This document shows positions 40,603 to 48,514 of a stretch of DNA of 64,000 nucleotides, in pieces; positions within the stretch are counted from its first letter, which is position 1; every line of letters starts with the position of its first letter. The position numbers were made by a program, and so were the translations under genes. Under the pieces are notes generated by a model. The model made no database searches and had not been told where the DNA came from. It saw nothing but the letters and a program-made list of their open reading frames with translations. The stretch is from Natronorubrum halalkaliphilum (GTDB lineage Archaea > Halobacteriota > Halobacteria > Halobacteriales > Natrialbaceae). The stretch lies in assembly GCF_009834785.1 (NCBI RefSeq), contig NZ_WUYX01000041.1:1-64000 (forward strand), in the 5' to 3' direction.

Positions 40603-41121
40603 ATGAGCCCCTTTGACGACATGGACCGCATGTTCCGCGAGATGGACCGCACGTTTGCGCAACTCCGCTCCGCCTGGCTGACCGAGTTCGGCACGCCGCG
40701 GGCTGGACCTGCACTCGAGAGCGGTTCCGGTTCCGATTCCGACTTCGATTCCGATCATGATTCCGCTCTCGCCAACGACGTGATGGGCCGACCGATTGCC
40801 GGTCACGACACGATCGCCACCCTCGAGGACGAGGGTGACGCGTACGTCTACGTCATGGATCTCCCGGGCTTCGAGAAGACGGATATCGATCTCACGTTCG
40901 ACGACGGACTGCTGGCGATTCGCGCCCACACGGATGTCGAGAACAGCGTCGACACCCACCGCACCGTTCGATCACGCCGGGTCAGCCGACAGATTCCGCT
41001 CCGGAAGGACATCGTCGCCGACGAGATCACGGCGACTTACCACAACGGCGTCCTCGAGGTCCACCTCCCGATCGTCGAGGACGACCAGGAGGATCACCGA
41101 CACCGAATCGACATCGAGTGA
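40603..41121 (+). CDS. Hsp20/alpha-crystallin small heat-shock protein
   Basis: 172 residues from ATG 40603. The N-terminal arm (MSPFDDMDRMFREMDRTFAQL) is amphipathic, then comes a Ser/Asp-rich linker encoded by TTCCGA/TTCCGG hexamers (about 42-60), and the alpha-crystallin domain with DLPGFEKTDIDLTFDDGLLAI and the conserved A-x-Y-x-N-G-V-L form ATYHNGVLEVHLPIV. The C-terminal I-x-I/V tail may dock to neighbouring subunits. The family holds unfolded proteins for refolding by the thermosome. A TATA-like box AATCTTTATGC (about 40562-40572) precedes it by about 35 bases. Confidence 0.9.
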   Translation: MSPFDDMDRMFREMDRTFAQLRSAWLTEFGTPRAGPALESGSGSDSDFDSDHDSALANDVMGRPIAGHDTIATLEDEGDAYVYVMDLPGFEKTDIDLTFDDGLLAIRAHTDVENSVDTHRTVRSRRVSRQIPLRKDIVADEITATYHNGVLEVHLPIVEDDQEDHRHRIDIE

Positions 41122-41133
41122 ACCCTGTATCGA

Positions 41134-41161
41134 CTTCACCCCGCCGCCGAAGCGGGTGAAG
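41134..41161 (+). terminator. Hairpin downstream of the hsp20 gene
   Basis: CTTCACCC-C-GC pairs with GCGGGTGAAG (10 pairs, one bulged C) around CGCCGAA, 13 bases after the stop. The right arm can instead pair with CCCGCT at about 41168-41173, so two folds are possible. There is no T-run. Confidence 0.35.
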
Positions 41162-41556
41162 ATGGGCTTTCGCCTTGCCCCGCTGTAGGACTCTCGAGCC
41201 GCGTAACCGCCTCTGACAGGCCACTGTCGGCTCGTTTTCCATCCCTCGTCGCACACGACGCTACCGTCAGCGGTTGCTCCGTTCGCGATTGCTGGTATCC
41301 GCTGACGCGACGACACGTCCCACTCGACTCGTCTCGTCGATCGCATCTCGTCTCCGCGCTTCGGACGGGAAGACGTTCGATAGTCGTGGTCTGTTCAGGA
41401 CCTGATACTACGATACGTATCACGATCGAACTATATCCGCACTGCTCGGGGTTCGAACCATCGATCTTGAAATATCTGTCTGGAACGTATCAATACCGGT
41501 ACAACCAATCAACGGCCGGCCGCGACCTTTTGGCCGCTGGTGTGTTACCCGCACTC
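41162..41556. other. Intergenic stretch without a supported gene
   Basis: About 395 bases between the hsp20 hairpin and the first GNAT gene. The in-frame extension of the GNAT gene to 41386 has neither a family counterpart nor a plausible promoter position. AT-rich boxes near 41430-41500 (TATCACGATCGAACTATATC, GAAATATCTG) are candidate promoters. Nothing else was recognised. Confidence 0.55.
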
Positions 41557-42090
41557 GTGACTCGAGACGTCCGGCAGGCGACGGTCGACGATGTCTGGGC
41601 CGTCCACGAGACGGCGCGCGAGAGTTGGCACGCAGCCTACGACGAGATTCTCGGTCCCGAAACGGTCGACGATATCGTCGACGACTGGTACGCGATCGGA
41701 GATATCGAATCGTCGATCACCGACGCGATCGGGCGCGAGGACGTCGCGTTCCTCGTCGCGGAACCGGCAACCACGACCGAACCCGGGGAACTCGAGCGCG
41801 AGTGCTGTGGCTTCGCACACGTCGTTCCGTGGCCCGAAAACCCCGCGGTCGGCTACCTCGCGCGACTCTACGTCTCCCCTCCCGCGTGGCGAGAGGGAAC
41901 CGGGACCGCGCTGCTCGAGGCGCTGACGGCCAGACTCGACGACTCGTTCGACCGGGTTCGACTGGCCGTCCTCACGGACAACGACATCGGCATCTCGTTC
42001 GCCGAGTCGACGGGGTTCGAACACGTCGAAACACGAGCGACGGGGCTGGCCGACGGCCTCGAGGAGTACGTTTACGAAAAACCGATCTGA
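41557..42090 (+). CDS. GNAT family N-acetyltransferase, first of a tandem pair
   Basis: 177 residues from GTG 41557 (TRDVRQATVDDVWAV). Acetyl-CoA binding loop: LYVSPPAWREGTGTALLEAL (R/Q-x-x-G-x-G/A form is R-E-G-T-G-T), then NDIGISFAESTGFEHV. The closing words LEEYVYEKPI are nearly repeated in the next gene. The two proteins align over their whole length, so they arose by tandem duplication. The substrate is unknown; WHAAYD in the first helix resembles GNATs that act on small amines or antibiotics, without support for either. Confidence 0.85.
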   Translation: MTRDVRQATVDDVWAVHETARESWHAAYDEILGPETVDDIVDDWYAIGDIESSITDAIGREDVAFLVAEPATTTEPGELERECCGFAHVVPWPENPAVGYLARLYVSPPAWREGTGTALLEALTARLDDSFDRVRLAVLTDNDIGISFAESTGFEHVETRATGLADGLEEYVYEKPI

Positions 42091-42150
42091 CCGACCGGGA
42101 TTCGCGCTCGAACCGCCAGAGGTTTTGTCCGATACCTCACATGATGGGGC

Positions 42151-42675
42151 ATGGCCCGGACCGTCCGACAGGCAACGCCGGAGGCGGCGACGACCGTTCG
42201 CGAGATCGCACGCGAGAGTTGGCACGCGGCCTACGACGGGTTTCTCGGTGCCGAGCGCGTCTCGGTGATCACTGATGACTGGTATTCGGTCGAGGGGCTC
42301 GAGGCCTCGATCGCCGACGCGACGGATCGAAACGACGCCACGTTCTCGCTCGCGCTCTCGGAACCGCTGGACAGTCCAGAAGGGAGAACGGTCGAGGGGT
42401 TCGCCCACGCCAGCGCCCCGGACGACGACTCGGTCGCCTCTTTGCACCGACTCTACGTCCGGCCGAGCGCGTGGGGCGACGGGGCCGGCACTGCGCTGCT
42501 CGAGCGGGTCGAGACCGACCTGCAACCGGCGTGTGATCGACTTCGACTGACCGTCTTCGCGGACAACGAAATCGGGGTCTCGTTCTACGACTCGTCCGGC
42601 TTCGAGCGAATCGACATACGGGAGAGGGATCTGGGCGACGGTCTCGAGGAGTACGTTTACGAAAAACCGCTCTGA
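42151..42675 (+). CDS. GNAT family N-acetyltransferase, second of a tandem pair
   Basis: 174 residues from ATG 42151. Matches its upstream neighbour: RESWHAAYDGFLG at the N-terminus, LYVRPSAWGDGAGTALLERV at the acetyl-CoA loop, NEIGVSFYDSSGF and the ending LEEYVYEKPL. The acetyl-CoA loop has Asp in place of Glu and keeps G-x-G-T. The 60 bases between the genes hold no terminator, so they may share a transcript. Both copies look intact, without stop or frameshift, which suggests that both are still used. Confidence 0.86.
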   Translation: MARTVRQATPEAATTVREIARESWHAAYDGFLGAERVSVITDDWYSVEGLEASIADATDRNDATFSLALSEPLDSPEGRTVEGFAHASAPDDDSVASLHRLYVRPSAWGDGAGTALLERVETDLQPACDRLRLTVFADNEIGVSFYDSSGFERIDIRERDLGDGLEEYVYEKPL

Positions 42676-42726
42676 GAGCCTTCGATCGAAACCCCGTCGT
42701 CGTTCGCTTTGCTCAGTTCCCCCCGC

Positions 42727-44025
42727 TCACAGCGTCTTCTCGGCCTCGTCGTCGTCGACGACTTCGATCCCGCGGTTGTTGACCGCCATCGGGTCGAGAC
42801 CGACCTCCTGCAGGAAGTTCTTGTACTCGCGTTCGCACTGCTCGGCGTCTTTTTGCTTGTCGCTGGCGCGATCACAGAGTTTGACGAGGTTCTCGGGGAC
42901 GTCGTTCTGGTAGACGATCCAGTGGTTGATCAGGTCCGAGAGGCGGCGAATGGGGCTTGTGAAGTGGCCGTAAATCTCGAAGTTCAGCGCGTGGTGGCCG
43001 CCGAACGGGTCGTCCATGTACTTCGCGCGGGGCATGACCTTCATCACGGCCCACTGGATCTTGTCGAGCTGGCGGGCCGGCGCTTCCTCGAGCGTTGCGT
43101 TGACGGCTTTGCGGGGGTCGTCCCACGTGCTGCCGGGGATCGAGACGCCGTCCAAGTCCTGAATCTCCCGGAGGGCTTCGGACCACTCGTCGGGGCTCGG
43201 CTGCGGGTGGACCCGGTACATCGCGGAGACGCCGCGATTCCACATGAGTTCGTGTGTGACGGCCTTATTGGCCTTTAGCATGCACTCCTCGATGATGGTG
43301 TGGGCGCGGTCCCGTGCGGGGTTCAACACGAGCGAGCCGTCCTCCTTGCGGATCTCGTGCATCCGATCGGCGACCTGGTGGACCAGCTTGTTCTCCTCGT
43401 GGAGCGGCGCGTCGGGATCCTCGAGGCGGTTCTCGGCCTGCGAGTAGGTCAGGCGCTCGTCGGATTCGATGACGGACTTGTAGATCTCGATGTTGTCGTA
43501 GCTCAGGGTCTCCTTGTCGAGGTGCATCTCGACGGTGTGGGCCAGTCGATCCTCGTTGGGAACCAGCGAACAGACCGTCTCGGCCAGCACCGGCGGGAGC
43601 ATGTGGATCGTGTAGCCGGGGAGATAGACCGTGTTGGCTCGTTCGACGGCCGAGTCCCACATTGCGGTGTCGGGGTTGACGTAGTGGGTCACGTCGGCGA
43701 TGTGAACCCAGAGGACGTACTCGTCCTCGCGCTCTTCGATCGAGATCGCGTCGTCGAAGTCCTGGGCGTCGATGGGGTCGGTCGTCCAGGTCGTCAATTC
43801 GCGGAGATCCTTCCGATCGTCGATCTCGTCTTGAATCTCGGCCTCGACGCCGTCGGTCCGTTCTTTGGCTTCCTCGAGAACCTCGGGCGGGAAGCCGTCG
43901 GGGATCTCGAACTTCTCGAAGAGGTCCTCGCGTTTGTTCTCGAGGTGGCGGGCGAGGTCCTCGCTAATCTCGACGGGACCCTGCCCTTCGGCCGTGCCGG
44001 CTTCGGCCTGTGTATCGTCGCTCAT
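42727..44025 (-). CDS. RNase R/RNB-family exoribonuclease, RNB domain only
   Basis: 432 residues from ATG 44025. The catalytic signature of RNase II/R is present: TDPIDAQDFDDAISIE with the clustered aspartates that bind Mg2+, and downstream YLPGYTIHMLPPVL, CLVPNEDRLAH-like CSLVPNEDRLAHTVEM, and the ring IRRLSDLINHW near the C-terminus (FTSPIRRL). Unlike bacterial RNase R (about 800 residues) there are no cold-shock or S1 domains; the protein is a lone catalytic domain. It should degrade single-stranded RNA from 3'. The frame is open to 44142, but the acidic SDDTQAEAG start is preferred. It converges with the GNAT pair. Confidence 0.9.
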   Translation of the reverse strand: MSDDTQAEAGTAEGQGPVEISEDLARHLENKREDLFEKFEIPDGFPPEVLEEAKERTDGVEAEIQDEIDDRKDLRELTTWTTDPIDAQDFDDAISIEEREDEYVLWVHIADVTHYVNPDTAMWDSAVERANTVYLPGYTIHMLPPVLAETVCSLVPNEDRLAHTVEMHLDKETLSYDNIEIYKSVIESDERLTYSQAENRLEDPDAPLHEENKLVHQVADRMHEIRKEDGSLVLNPARDRAHTIIEECMLKANKAVTHELMWNRGVSAMYRVHPQPSPDEWSEALREIQDLDGVSIPGSTWDDPRKAVNATLEEAPARQLDKIQWAVMKVMPRAKYMDDPFGGHHALNFEIYGHFTSPIRRLSDLINHWIVYQNDVPENLVKLCDRASDKQKDAEQCEREYKNFLQEVGLDPMAVNNRGIEVVDDDEAEKTL

Positions 44026-44258
44026 AGGGTGGCGTACGGACGAAAGGGTGAAAGTCGTGTCGGGATGGGAACGTCGTCGAAGATTCGGTCGAGCGCCGAA
44101 ACGGGCGCGGGAACTGATAGTAACGACTGCAACTATTACCACCCTGACCGCACCGTTGCCGTGCGATCAGATGTGCAGTGGCTACTATACCAACTGCGAA
44201 CCCATCACCCAGCCAGAACCGGTATACGGGTCGAGGGCAATAGACCACTAGTTCGGCT

Positions 44259-46382
44259 ATGTCCTGGCAGTACACTACGCAGATCGTTCCCTACATCGGA
44301 GTTCTCCTCCTGGCGATGGTGGTCTCGGCGACGCTGGTCGTCTACACCGTTGTGTGGCGAACAGATGCGCTGGACGACTCGAGCGTCCGCGCGTTCGTCG
44401 GTCTGAACGCCGGCTGTGCGATCTGGTCGGGCGCGTACACGCTGCAGTTGCTGAGCGTCGACCTGCTGACGAAGCGGTTCTGGTTGGGCCTCGCTTTCGT
44501 CGGCTCTATTCTGGTGGTGGTCTCGCTGTTCGCCTTCGCCGTTGCGTACTCGGACAACGAACGGTGGCTCACCCGTCGAACGCTCCTCGCGGTGACGTTC
44601 GTCCCCGTCGTGGGGTTCGTCCTGCACGCGACCCAGTACCGAAATCTGTACGAACAACCACTCGAAACCACGGTTGTCGATGGGCTCGTCGTTCTGGAAC
44701 GAACGCTCGGACCGGCGGCGGTTGTCACCGTCCTGTTCATGTACGGGCTCGTTGTCGTCGCTGCGGGGTTCTTGCTGAAGACTGTGTACGACTCACAACG
44801 CGTCTACCGGGTGCAGTCCATTGCTGTCCTGATCGCGATCCTCGTTCCGTTCGTCCCCAACATCGTGTGGGCGCTCGGCCTGGGTCCGATGGGTAACCTC
44901 GATCTGACGCCCGTCGCGTTCACCGTCTCCGGTGTCGTGTTCGCCGTCGCCATCTATCGCCACCACCTGTTGGATATCGCTCCCGTCGCTCGCACTGCAG
45001 TCGTCGAAGATATGCACGACGGCTTTCTCGTGATCGACGAAACCAACCGTATCCGTGACGCCAACGCGGCCGTTCGGAGTATGCGGGGGACCGACTCGAT
45101 CATCGGTCGGGACGTGACCGCGGTATTCCCCGATATCGCTTCGCTCGTCGGCGACGATGCCTCGACGGAGCAGACCGAAATCGTCGTCGACGGCGAGGGC
45201 GGCCGCCGACTCTTCGACGTGCAGGTCCAACGACTCTCGACCGCCGACGAGATTCGGCTGCTCCTCCTCCGCGACGTCACCAAGCAACACGCCGTCGAAC
45301 AGCGGTATCAGTCCTTCATCGAGAACGCGTCCGATCTCATCACGATGGTCGACGAGCGCGGGATCATCCGCTACCAGAGTCCCTCGAGTGCGACCGTGCT
45401 GGGATTCGAGTCCGCCGAACTGGAGGGGCAATCCGCGTTCGAACTGGTCCATCCCGACGACCGAGCGGCACTTCTCGAGCAGTTTCGGAGCGGACTCGAC
45501 GCGGAGGTCGCCGTCGATCGGGCGGAGTACCGCCTCCGAACCGCCGATGGCGAGTGGCGAGACGTCGAGACGATCGGGAGCAACTTGCTCGAGGATCCGT
45601 TCGTCGAAGGGATCGTCCTGAACACGCGCGATATCACGGACCGCAAGCAGCGCGAACGCGAAATCCGTCGGTCCAACGACCAACTCGAGCAGTTCGCGGA
45701 CGTCGTCAGCCACGATCTCCGAAACCCGCTTAACGTCGCACAGGGCTACCTGGAACTGGCCAGCGACGACGTCGACTCCGCGTACCACGACGATATCGAA
45801 CACGCCCACGACCGGATGGCGGCGATCATCGAGGACGTGTTACGCCTGGCTCGAGAGGGGCAGCCGATCGACGACACCGAGGCGGTCGATCTCACCCGCG
45901 CCGTCGACCGTGCGTGGATGAACGTCGATACCGGCGAGGCGACCCGGTCGGTCGCAAGCGAACGACCGATCGACGCCGACGAAGAGCGCCTCGTGCGTCT
46001 GCTCGAGAACCTGTTTCGGAATTCCGTGGAGCACGGTTCGACGAGCCAGTCAGATCCCGACGACGCTACGGCGGCGGCCGAACGAGGGATCGATCCCGTC
46101 CACGTTCGAGTCGGGACCACTCCTGAGGGGTTCTTCGTCGAAGACGACGGGCCGGGCATTCCGGTCGACAAACGCGAACGAGTCCTCGAGTACGGCGTGA
46201 CGACGTCGTCGTCCGGAACCGGGTTCGGGCTCGCCATCGTCGACGGGATCGCCGAGGGTCACGGCTGGACGCTCCGAATCACCGAGAGTGCCGACGGGGG
46301 TGCTCGGTTCGAGTTCGACACTGAAGGGACGGCAGAAACGCCACCACCGAACCAGGACACGACCGCCGTTGACGAGGCGTGA
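44259..46382 (+). CDS. Membrane PAS-domain sensor histidine kinase
   Basis: 707 residues. Seven or so N-terminal membrane segments (about 1-230) form a 7TM histidine-kinase sensor domain (IGVLLLAMVVSATLVVYTVV as helix 1, written in part). A PAS-like region (about 245-350, GFLVIDETNRIRDANAAVRS) is followed by a second clear PAS (ENASDLITMVDERGIIRYQSPSS, about 360-470). HisKA has His485 in ADVVSHDLRNPLN. The ATPase domain has DDGPGIPVDKRERVLEYGVT and GTGFGLAIVDGIAEGHG. No response regulator is adjacent, so it is an orphan kinase, common in haloarchaea. Palindromic copy C lies 64 bases after the stop. Confidence 0.92.
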   Translation: MSWQYTTQIVPYIGVLLLAMVVSATLVVYTVVWRTDALDDSSVRAFVGLNAGCAIWSGAYTLQLLSVDLLTKRFWLGLAFVGSILVVVSLFAFAVAYSDNERWLTRRTLLAVTFVPVVGFVLHATQYRNLYEQPLETTVVDGLVVLERTLGPAAVVTVLFMYGLVVVAAGFLLKTVYDSQRVYRVQSIAVLIAILVPFVPNIVWALGLGPMGNLDLTPVAFTVSGVVFAVAIYRHHLLDIAPVARTAVVEDMHDGFLVIDETNRIRDANAAVRSMRGTDSIIGRDVTAVFPDIASLVGDDASTEQTEIVVDGEGGRRLFDVQVQRLSTADEIRLLLLRDVTKQHAVEQRYQSFIENASDLITMVDERGIIRYQSPSSATVLGFESAELEGQSAFELVHPDDRAALLEQFRSGLDAEVAVDRAEYRLRTADGEWRDVETIGSNLLEDPFVEGIVLNTRDITDRKQREREIRRSNDQLEQFADVVSHDLRNPLNVAQGYLELASDDVDSAYHDDIEHAHDRMAAIIEDVLRLAREGQPIDDTEAVDLTRAVDRAWMNVDTGEATRSVASERPIDADEERLVRLLENLFRNSVEHGSTSQSDPDDATAAAERGIDPVHVRVGTTPEGFFVEDDGPGIPVDKRERVLEYGVTTSSSGTGFGLAIVDGIAEGHGWTLRITESADGGARFEFDTEGTAETPPPNQDTTAVDEA

Positions 46383-46446
46383 GAAACGCCCACTACGAGC
46401 GTCGTCGATCGTGGATCACGAGCACATCTGTGGTCGTCCCGGTGTG

Positions 46447-46533
46447 AGACGGACTGCTGTACCGGCGTACCGGTGCGATCCCAGATCGGCCGTGGGTGAT
46501 GGTCGTACCGGTACCGATTACAGCAGGCCGTCT
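46447..46533. repeat. 87-bp palindromic element, copy C (divergent)
   Basis: Ends AGACGG-ACTGCTGTA and TTACAGCAGGCCGTCT. Relative to copy A the second base of the left end and its partner on the right have both changed (ATACGG/CCGTAT becomes AGACGG/CCGTCT), so pairing is kept. Inside, GTACCGGT-like blocks on the two arms pair with a one-base bulge. It fills the gap between the convergent kinase and zinc-finger genes (64 and 10 bases from their stops). Confidence 0.75.
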
Positions 46534-46543
46534 ACATCGGCCG

Positions 46544-46837
46544 TCAGGACTCTTCCTCGAGCGTGCCGTACCGATCCTCGACGGTTTCCAGATAGCCGGC
46601 GAGAAACGCGTCTCGATCGGCCCCACCGGCCTCGCACTCGACGAGGATGTCCTCGAGTTCGTCCCGCGGATGATGACACAGGTCGCCGTGGCAGGATTTA
46701 CAGAGGTGCTCGAACTCCTTATCGCTGCGATCCCAGCGATCGCCGTGCTTGTCGTATTCGCGGGCCATCGACCGGGTTACTTGGTCGCCACAGGCGAGAC
46801 AAGTGACCGTCTCAGTGCGGTTCCGGGAAGGCCACAT
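46544..46837 (-). CDS. Small zinc-ribbon protein of unknown function
   Basis: 97 residues. Two Cys pairs, CLACG near residue 13 and CKSC near 47, followed by HGDLCHH, can bind one zinc ion. Between them lies a charged helix (YDKHGDRWDRSDKEFEHL). The C-terminus is acidic (TLEEES). No DNA-binding or HNH catalytic motif is complete (no H-x-x-H or N-x-x-H after CHGDLC). It may belong to one of the haloarchaeal DUF zinc-finger families. The start at 46837 is an ATG on the minus strand with no competing start nearby. Confidence 0.72.
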   Translation of the reverse strand: MWPSRNRTETVTCLACGDQVTRSMAREYDKHGDRWDRSDKEFEHLCKSCHGDLCHHPRDELEDILVECEAGGADRDAFLAGYLETVEDRYGTLEEES

Positions 46838-46944
46838 GACTGTGACGACACCGTGCTATTACTTAGCAATTATCTCATTCCTCGTCGGATCCGACTATCA
46901 CGTTGCCCGATTGGTCGGTTCGACGGATCGTTTCCGCTCGTCTT

Positions 46945-47026
46945 ATACGGATTGCTGTAACGATTCACCGGCGCAACCGCCGCCCGGGTCGCGGTTGCGC
47001 CGGGAATGACTTACAGTAAACCGCCT
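46945..47026. repeat. 82-bp palindromic element, copy D
   Basis: ATACGGATTGCTGTAA at the left, TTACAGTAAACCGCCT at the right; identical length and ends to copies A and B, but the inner stem has changed to CCGGCGCAACCGC (46968-46980) pairing perfectly with 46991-47003 around 10 bases. The symmetry axis is the same as in A (i + j = 83). The right end touches the TAA stop codon of the minus-strand metallophosphoesterase gene. Confidence 0.9.
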
Positions 47027-48444
47027 TAGTCCCGTTCGATTCCGTCCGCTCGGGCGCTCCCGTCTCCGTCGGCGGTGACGGACTTCCGTCCGGACCCGGA
47101 GTCGGGTTCGGGCGCCGTTTGGGGCACCTCGAGCGGACCGTCGGGATCGATCACCGTCCGTTCCGGGATCGGCTCCGCGGACGGCGGGCGGCGCGCGACC
47201 AGTCGCTGAAAGCGGGTGAGATCCCGCGGTTCGTCGGTCTCGATCTCCTCGTACTCGATGACGATACGGTCGCCCTCGGGAAAGATCCTGAAGTAGTTCA
47301 GCCGAAACGAGGGTGCGTAGACGCCGGGGAGCCGCGAGAACCACGTTTCGGCGTGCTGGAGCTTCTTCAGCCAGGTTCCGGTGTTGACGACGGCGCGGTC
47401 GCCCCACTTCGTCAGCGACGCTCGGTGGGTGTGGCCGTAAACGTAGACGGCGACGTCGGGGTTGGACTCGAAAACGTCTCTGGCCGCGTTCAGGAAGGGC
47501 TGGTCGCCCTGTCCGACGCGGACGCCCGAAAGCATGACGCCGAAGCGATCGAGGGTGTGACTCAGGTCGCGTCTGAACAGCCACAGCGGGATCGCCAGCA
47601 ATAGCAGGACGACGATGATCACGATATTGATCGCGATAATGAGTTCGAGCACGATGTCGGCGATACCCAGCGCGTGGAGCACCGGATTGTCGGTGAACAG
47701 CCACGACGGGACGACCCCTGCGACCTCGAGGATCGTTCCCGCCAGGTAGAGCAGCGTGAGGTTGAAAAACAACAGCAGCGGGACGACGATCGCCCGCAGA
47801 AACGGGCTCATCTCCCGGTAGAAGTAGTTCGAGAGGAGCCAGCGCGGGAGTTCCTCCATCGGCGCGACCGACTGGATATCGCGCAGCCAGTCGCCTCTGG
47901 CGCGTCCGGAGTAGCGGCCCGCGGCGGCGACGATCCGCTGGACGACGAAGTAGCCGACCGGGAGCGCGTCGGGGTTTCCCCAGTCGGACAGCCGGTTGTT
48001 CGCGTCGTGTTGTTGGCCGTGTTCGATCCAGAGCAGGGGGCTCCCGTCCGCGCCGTCACCGACATCGACCTCGCGGGTGATCGCGATCACGGGCTCGAGC
48101 GTGACGTTGAACTCGGCGAGCCGATCGATGTGGGCTGGGTAACAGGCGAGATCGTAGTCGTGGTTGCCCGGGATGAGGGTGATGTCGATCTCCTCGCCGG
48201 TCGCCCGGAGCTGTTCGAACACCCGCGGGTGGTCCTCGATCACGCGCTCGAGTTTCGCCGGCCCCGTCACCTCGGCGTACTCCCACAGCCCGAACGCGTC
48301 GCCGTTGATGATCAGTTCGACGTCGCCGCCGCGTTCCTCGAGATCCGCGAGAAATGCGAGCAGTTCCGCCTCGAAGTCGAGCGCCGTGAGCTGCTCGTCG
48401 CCGCCCATGTGGAGGTCGCTGATAAAGACGTACTCGCGGGCCAT
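47026..48444 (-). CDS. Membrane-inserted metallophosphoesterase
   Basis: 472 residues from ATG 48444. The metallophosphatase motifs occur in order: D-x-H in FISDLHMGG, GD in INGDAFGL, GNHD in PGNHDYD, GHTH in VYGHTHRA. Between GNHD and GHTH an insert carries two long hydrophobic stretches (LRAIVVPLLLFFNLTLLYL and IVLELIIAINIVIIVVLLLL, about 220-290), so the catalytic domain must be tethered to the membrane. LpxH-like enzymes split UDP-diacylglucosamine; haloarchaea lack lipid A, so another phosphodiester in the membrane is likely. The last 60 residues are a disordered tail. The stop codon touches palindromic copy D. Confidence 0.82.
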   Translation of the reverse strand: MAREYVFISDLHMGGDEQLTALDFEAELLAFLADLEERGGDVELIINGDAFGLWEYAEVTGPAKLERVIEDHPRVFEQLRATGEEIDITLIPGNHDYDLACYPAHIDRLAEFNVTLEPVIAITREVDVGDGADGSPLLWIEHGQQHDANNRLSDWGNPDALPVGYFVVQRIVAAAGRYSGRARGDWLRDIQSVAPMEELPRWLLSNYFYREMSPFLRAIVVPLLLFFNLTLLYLAGTILEVAGVVPSWLFTDNPVLHALGIADIVLELIIAINIVIIVVLLLLAIPLWLFRRDLSHTLDRFGVMLSGVRVGQGDQPFLNAARDVFESNPDVAVYVYGHTHRASLTKWGDRAVVNTGTWLKKLQHAETWFSRLPGVYAPSFRLNYFRIFPEGDRIVIEYEEIETDEPRDLTRFQRLVARRPPSAEPIPERTVIDPDGPLEVPQTAPEPDSGSGRKSVTADGDGSARADGIERD

Positions 48445-48514
48445 TGGGGGAATCGAGCATCGTACCATGCGCGGTCGGTTAGTGGTTTCCCCGGTCGCGG
48501 CCCGTCGAACGCTT

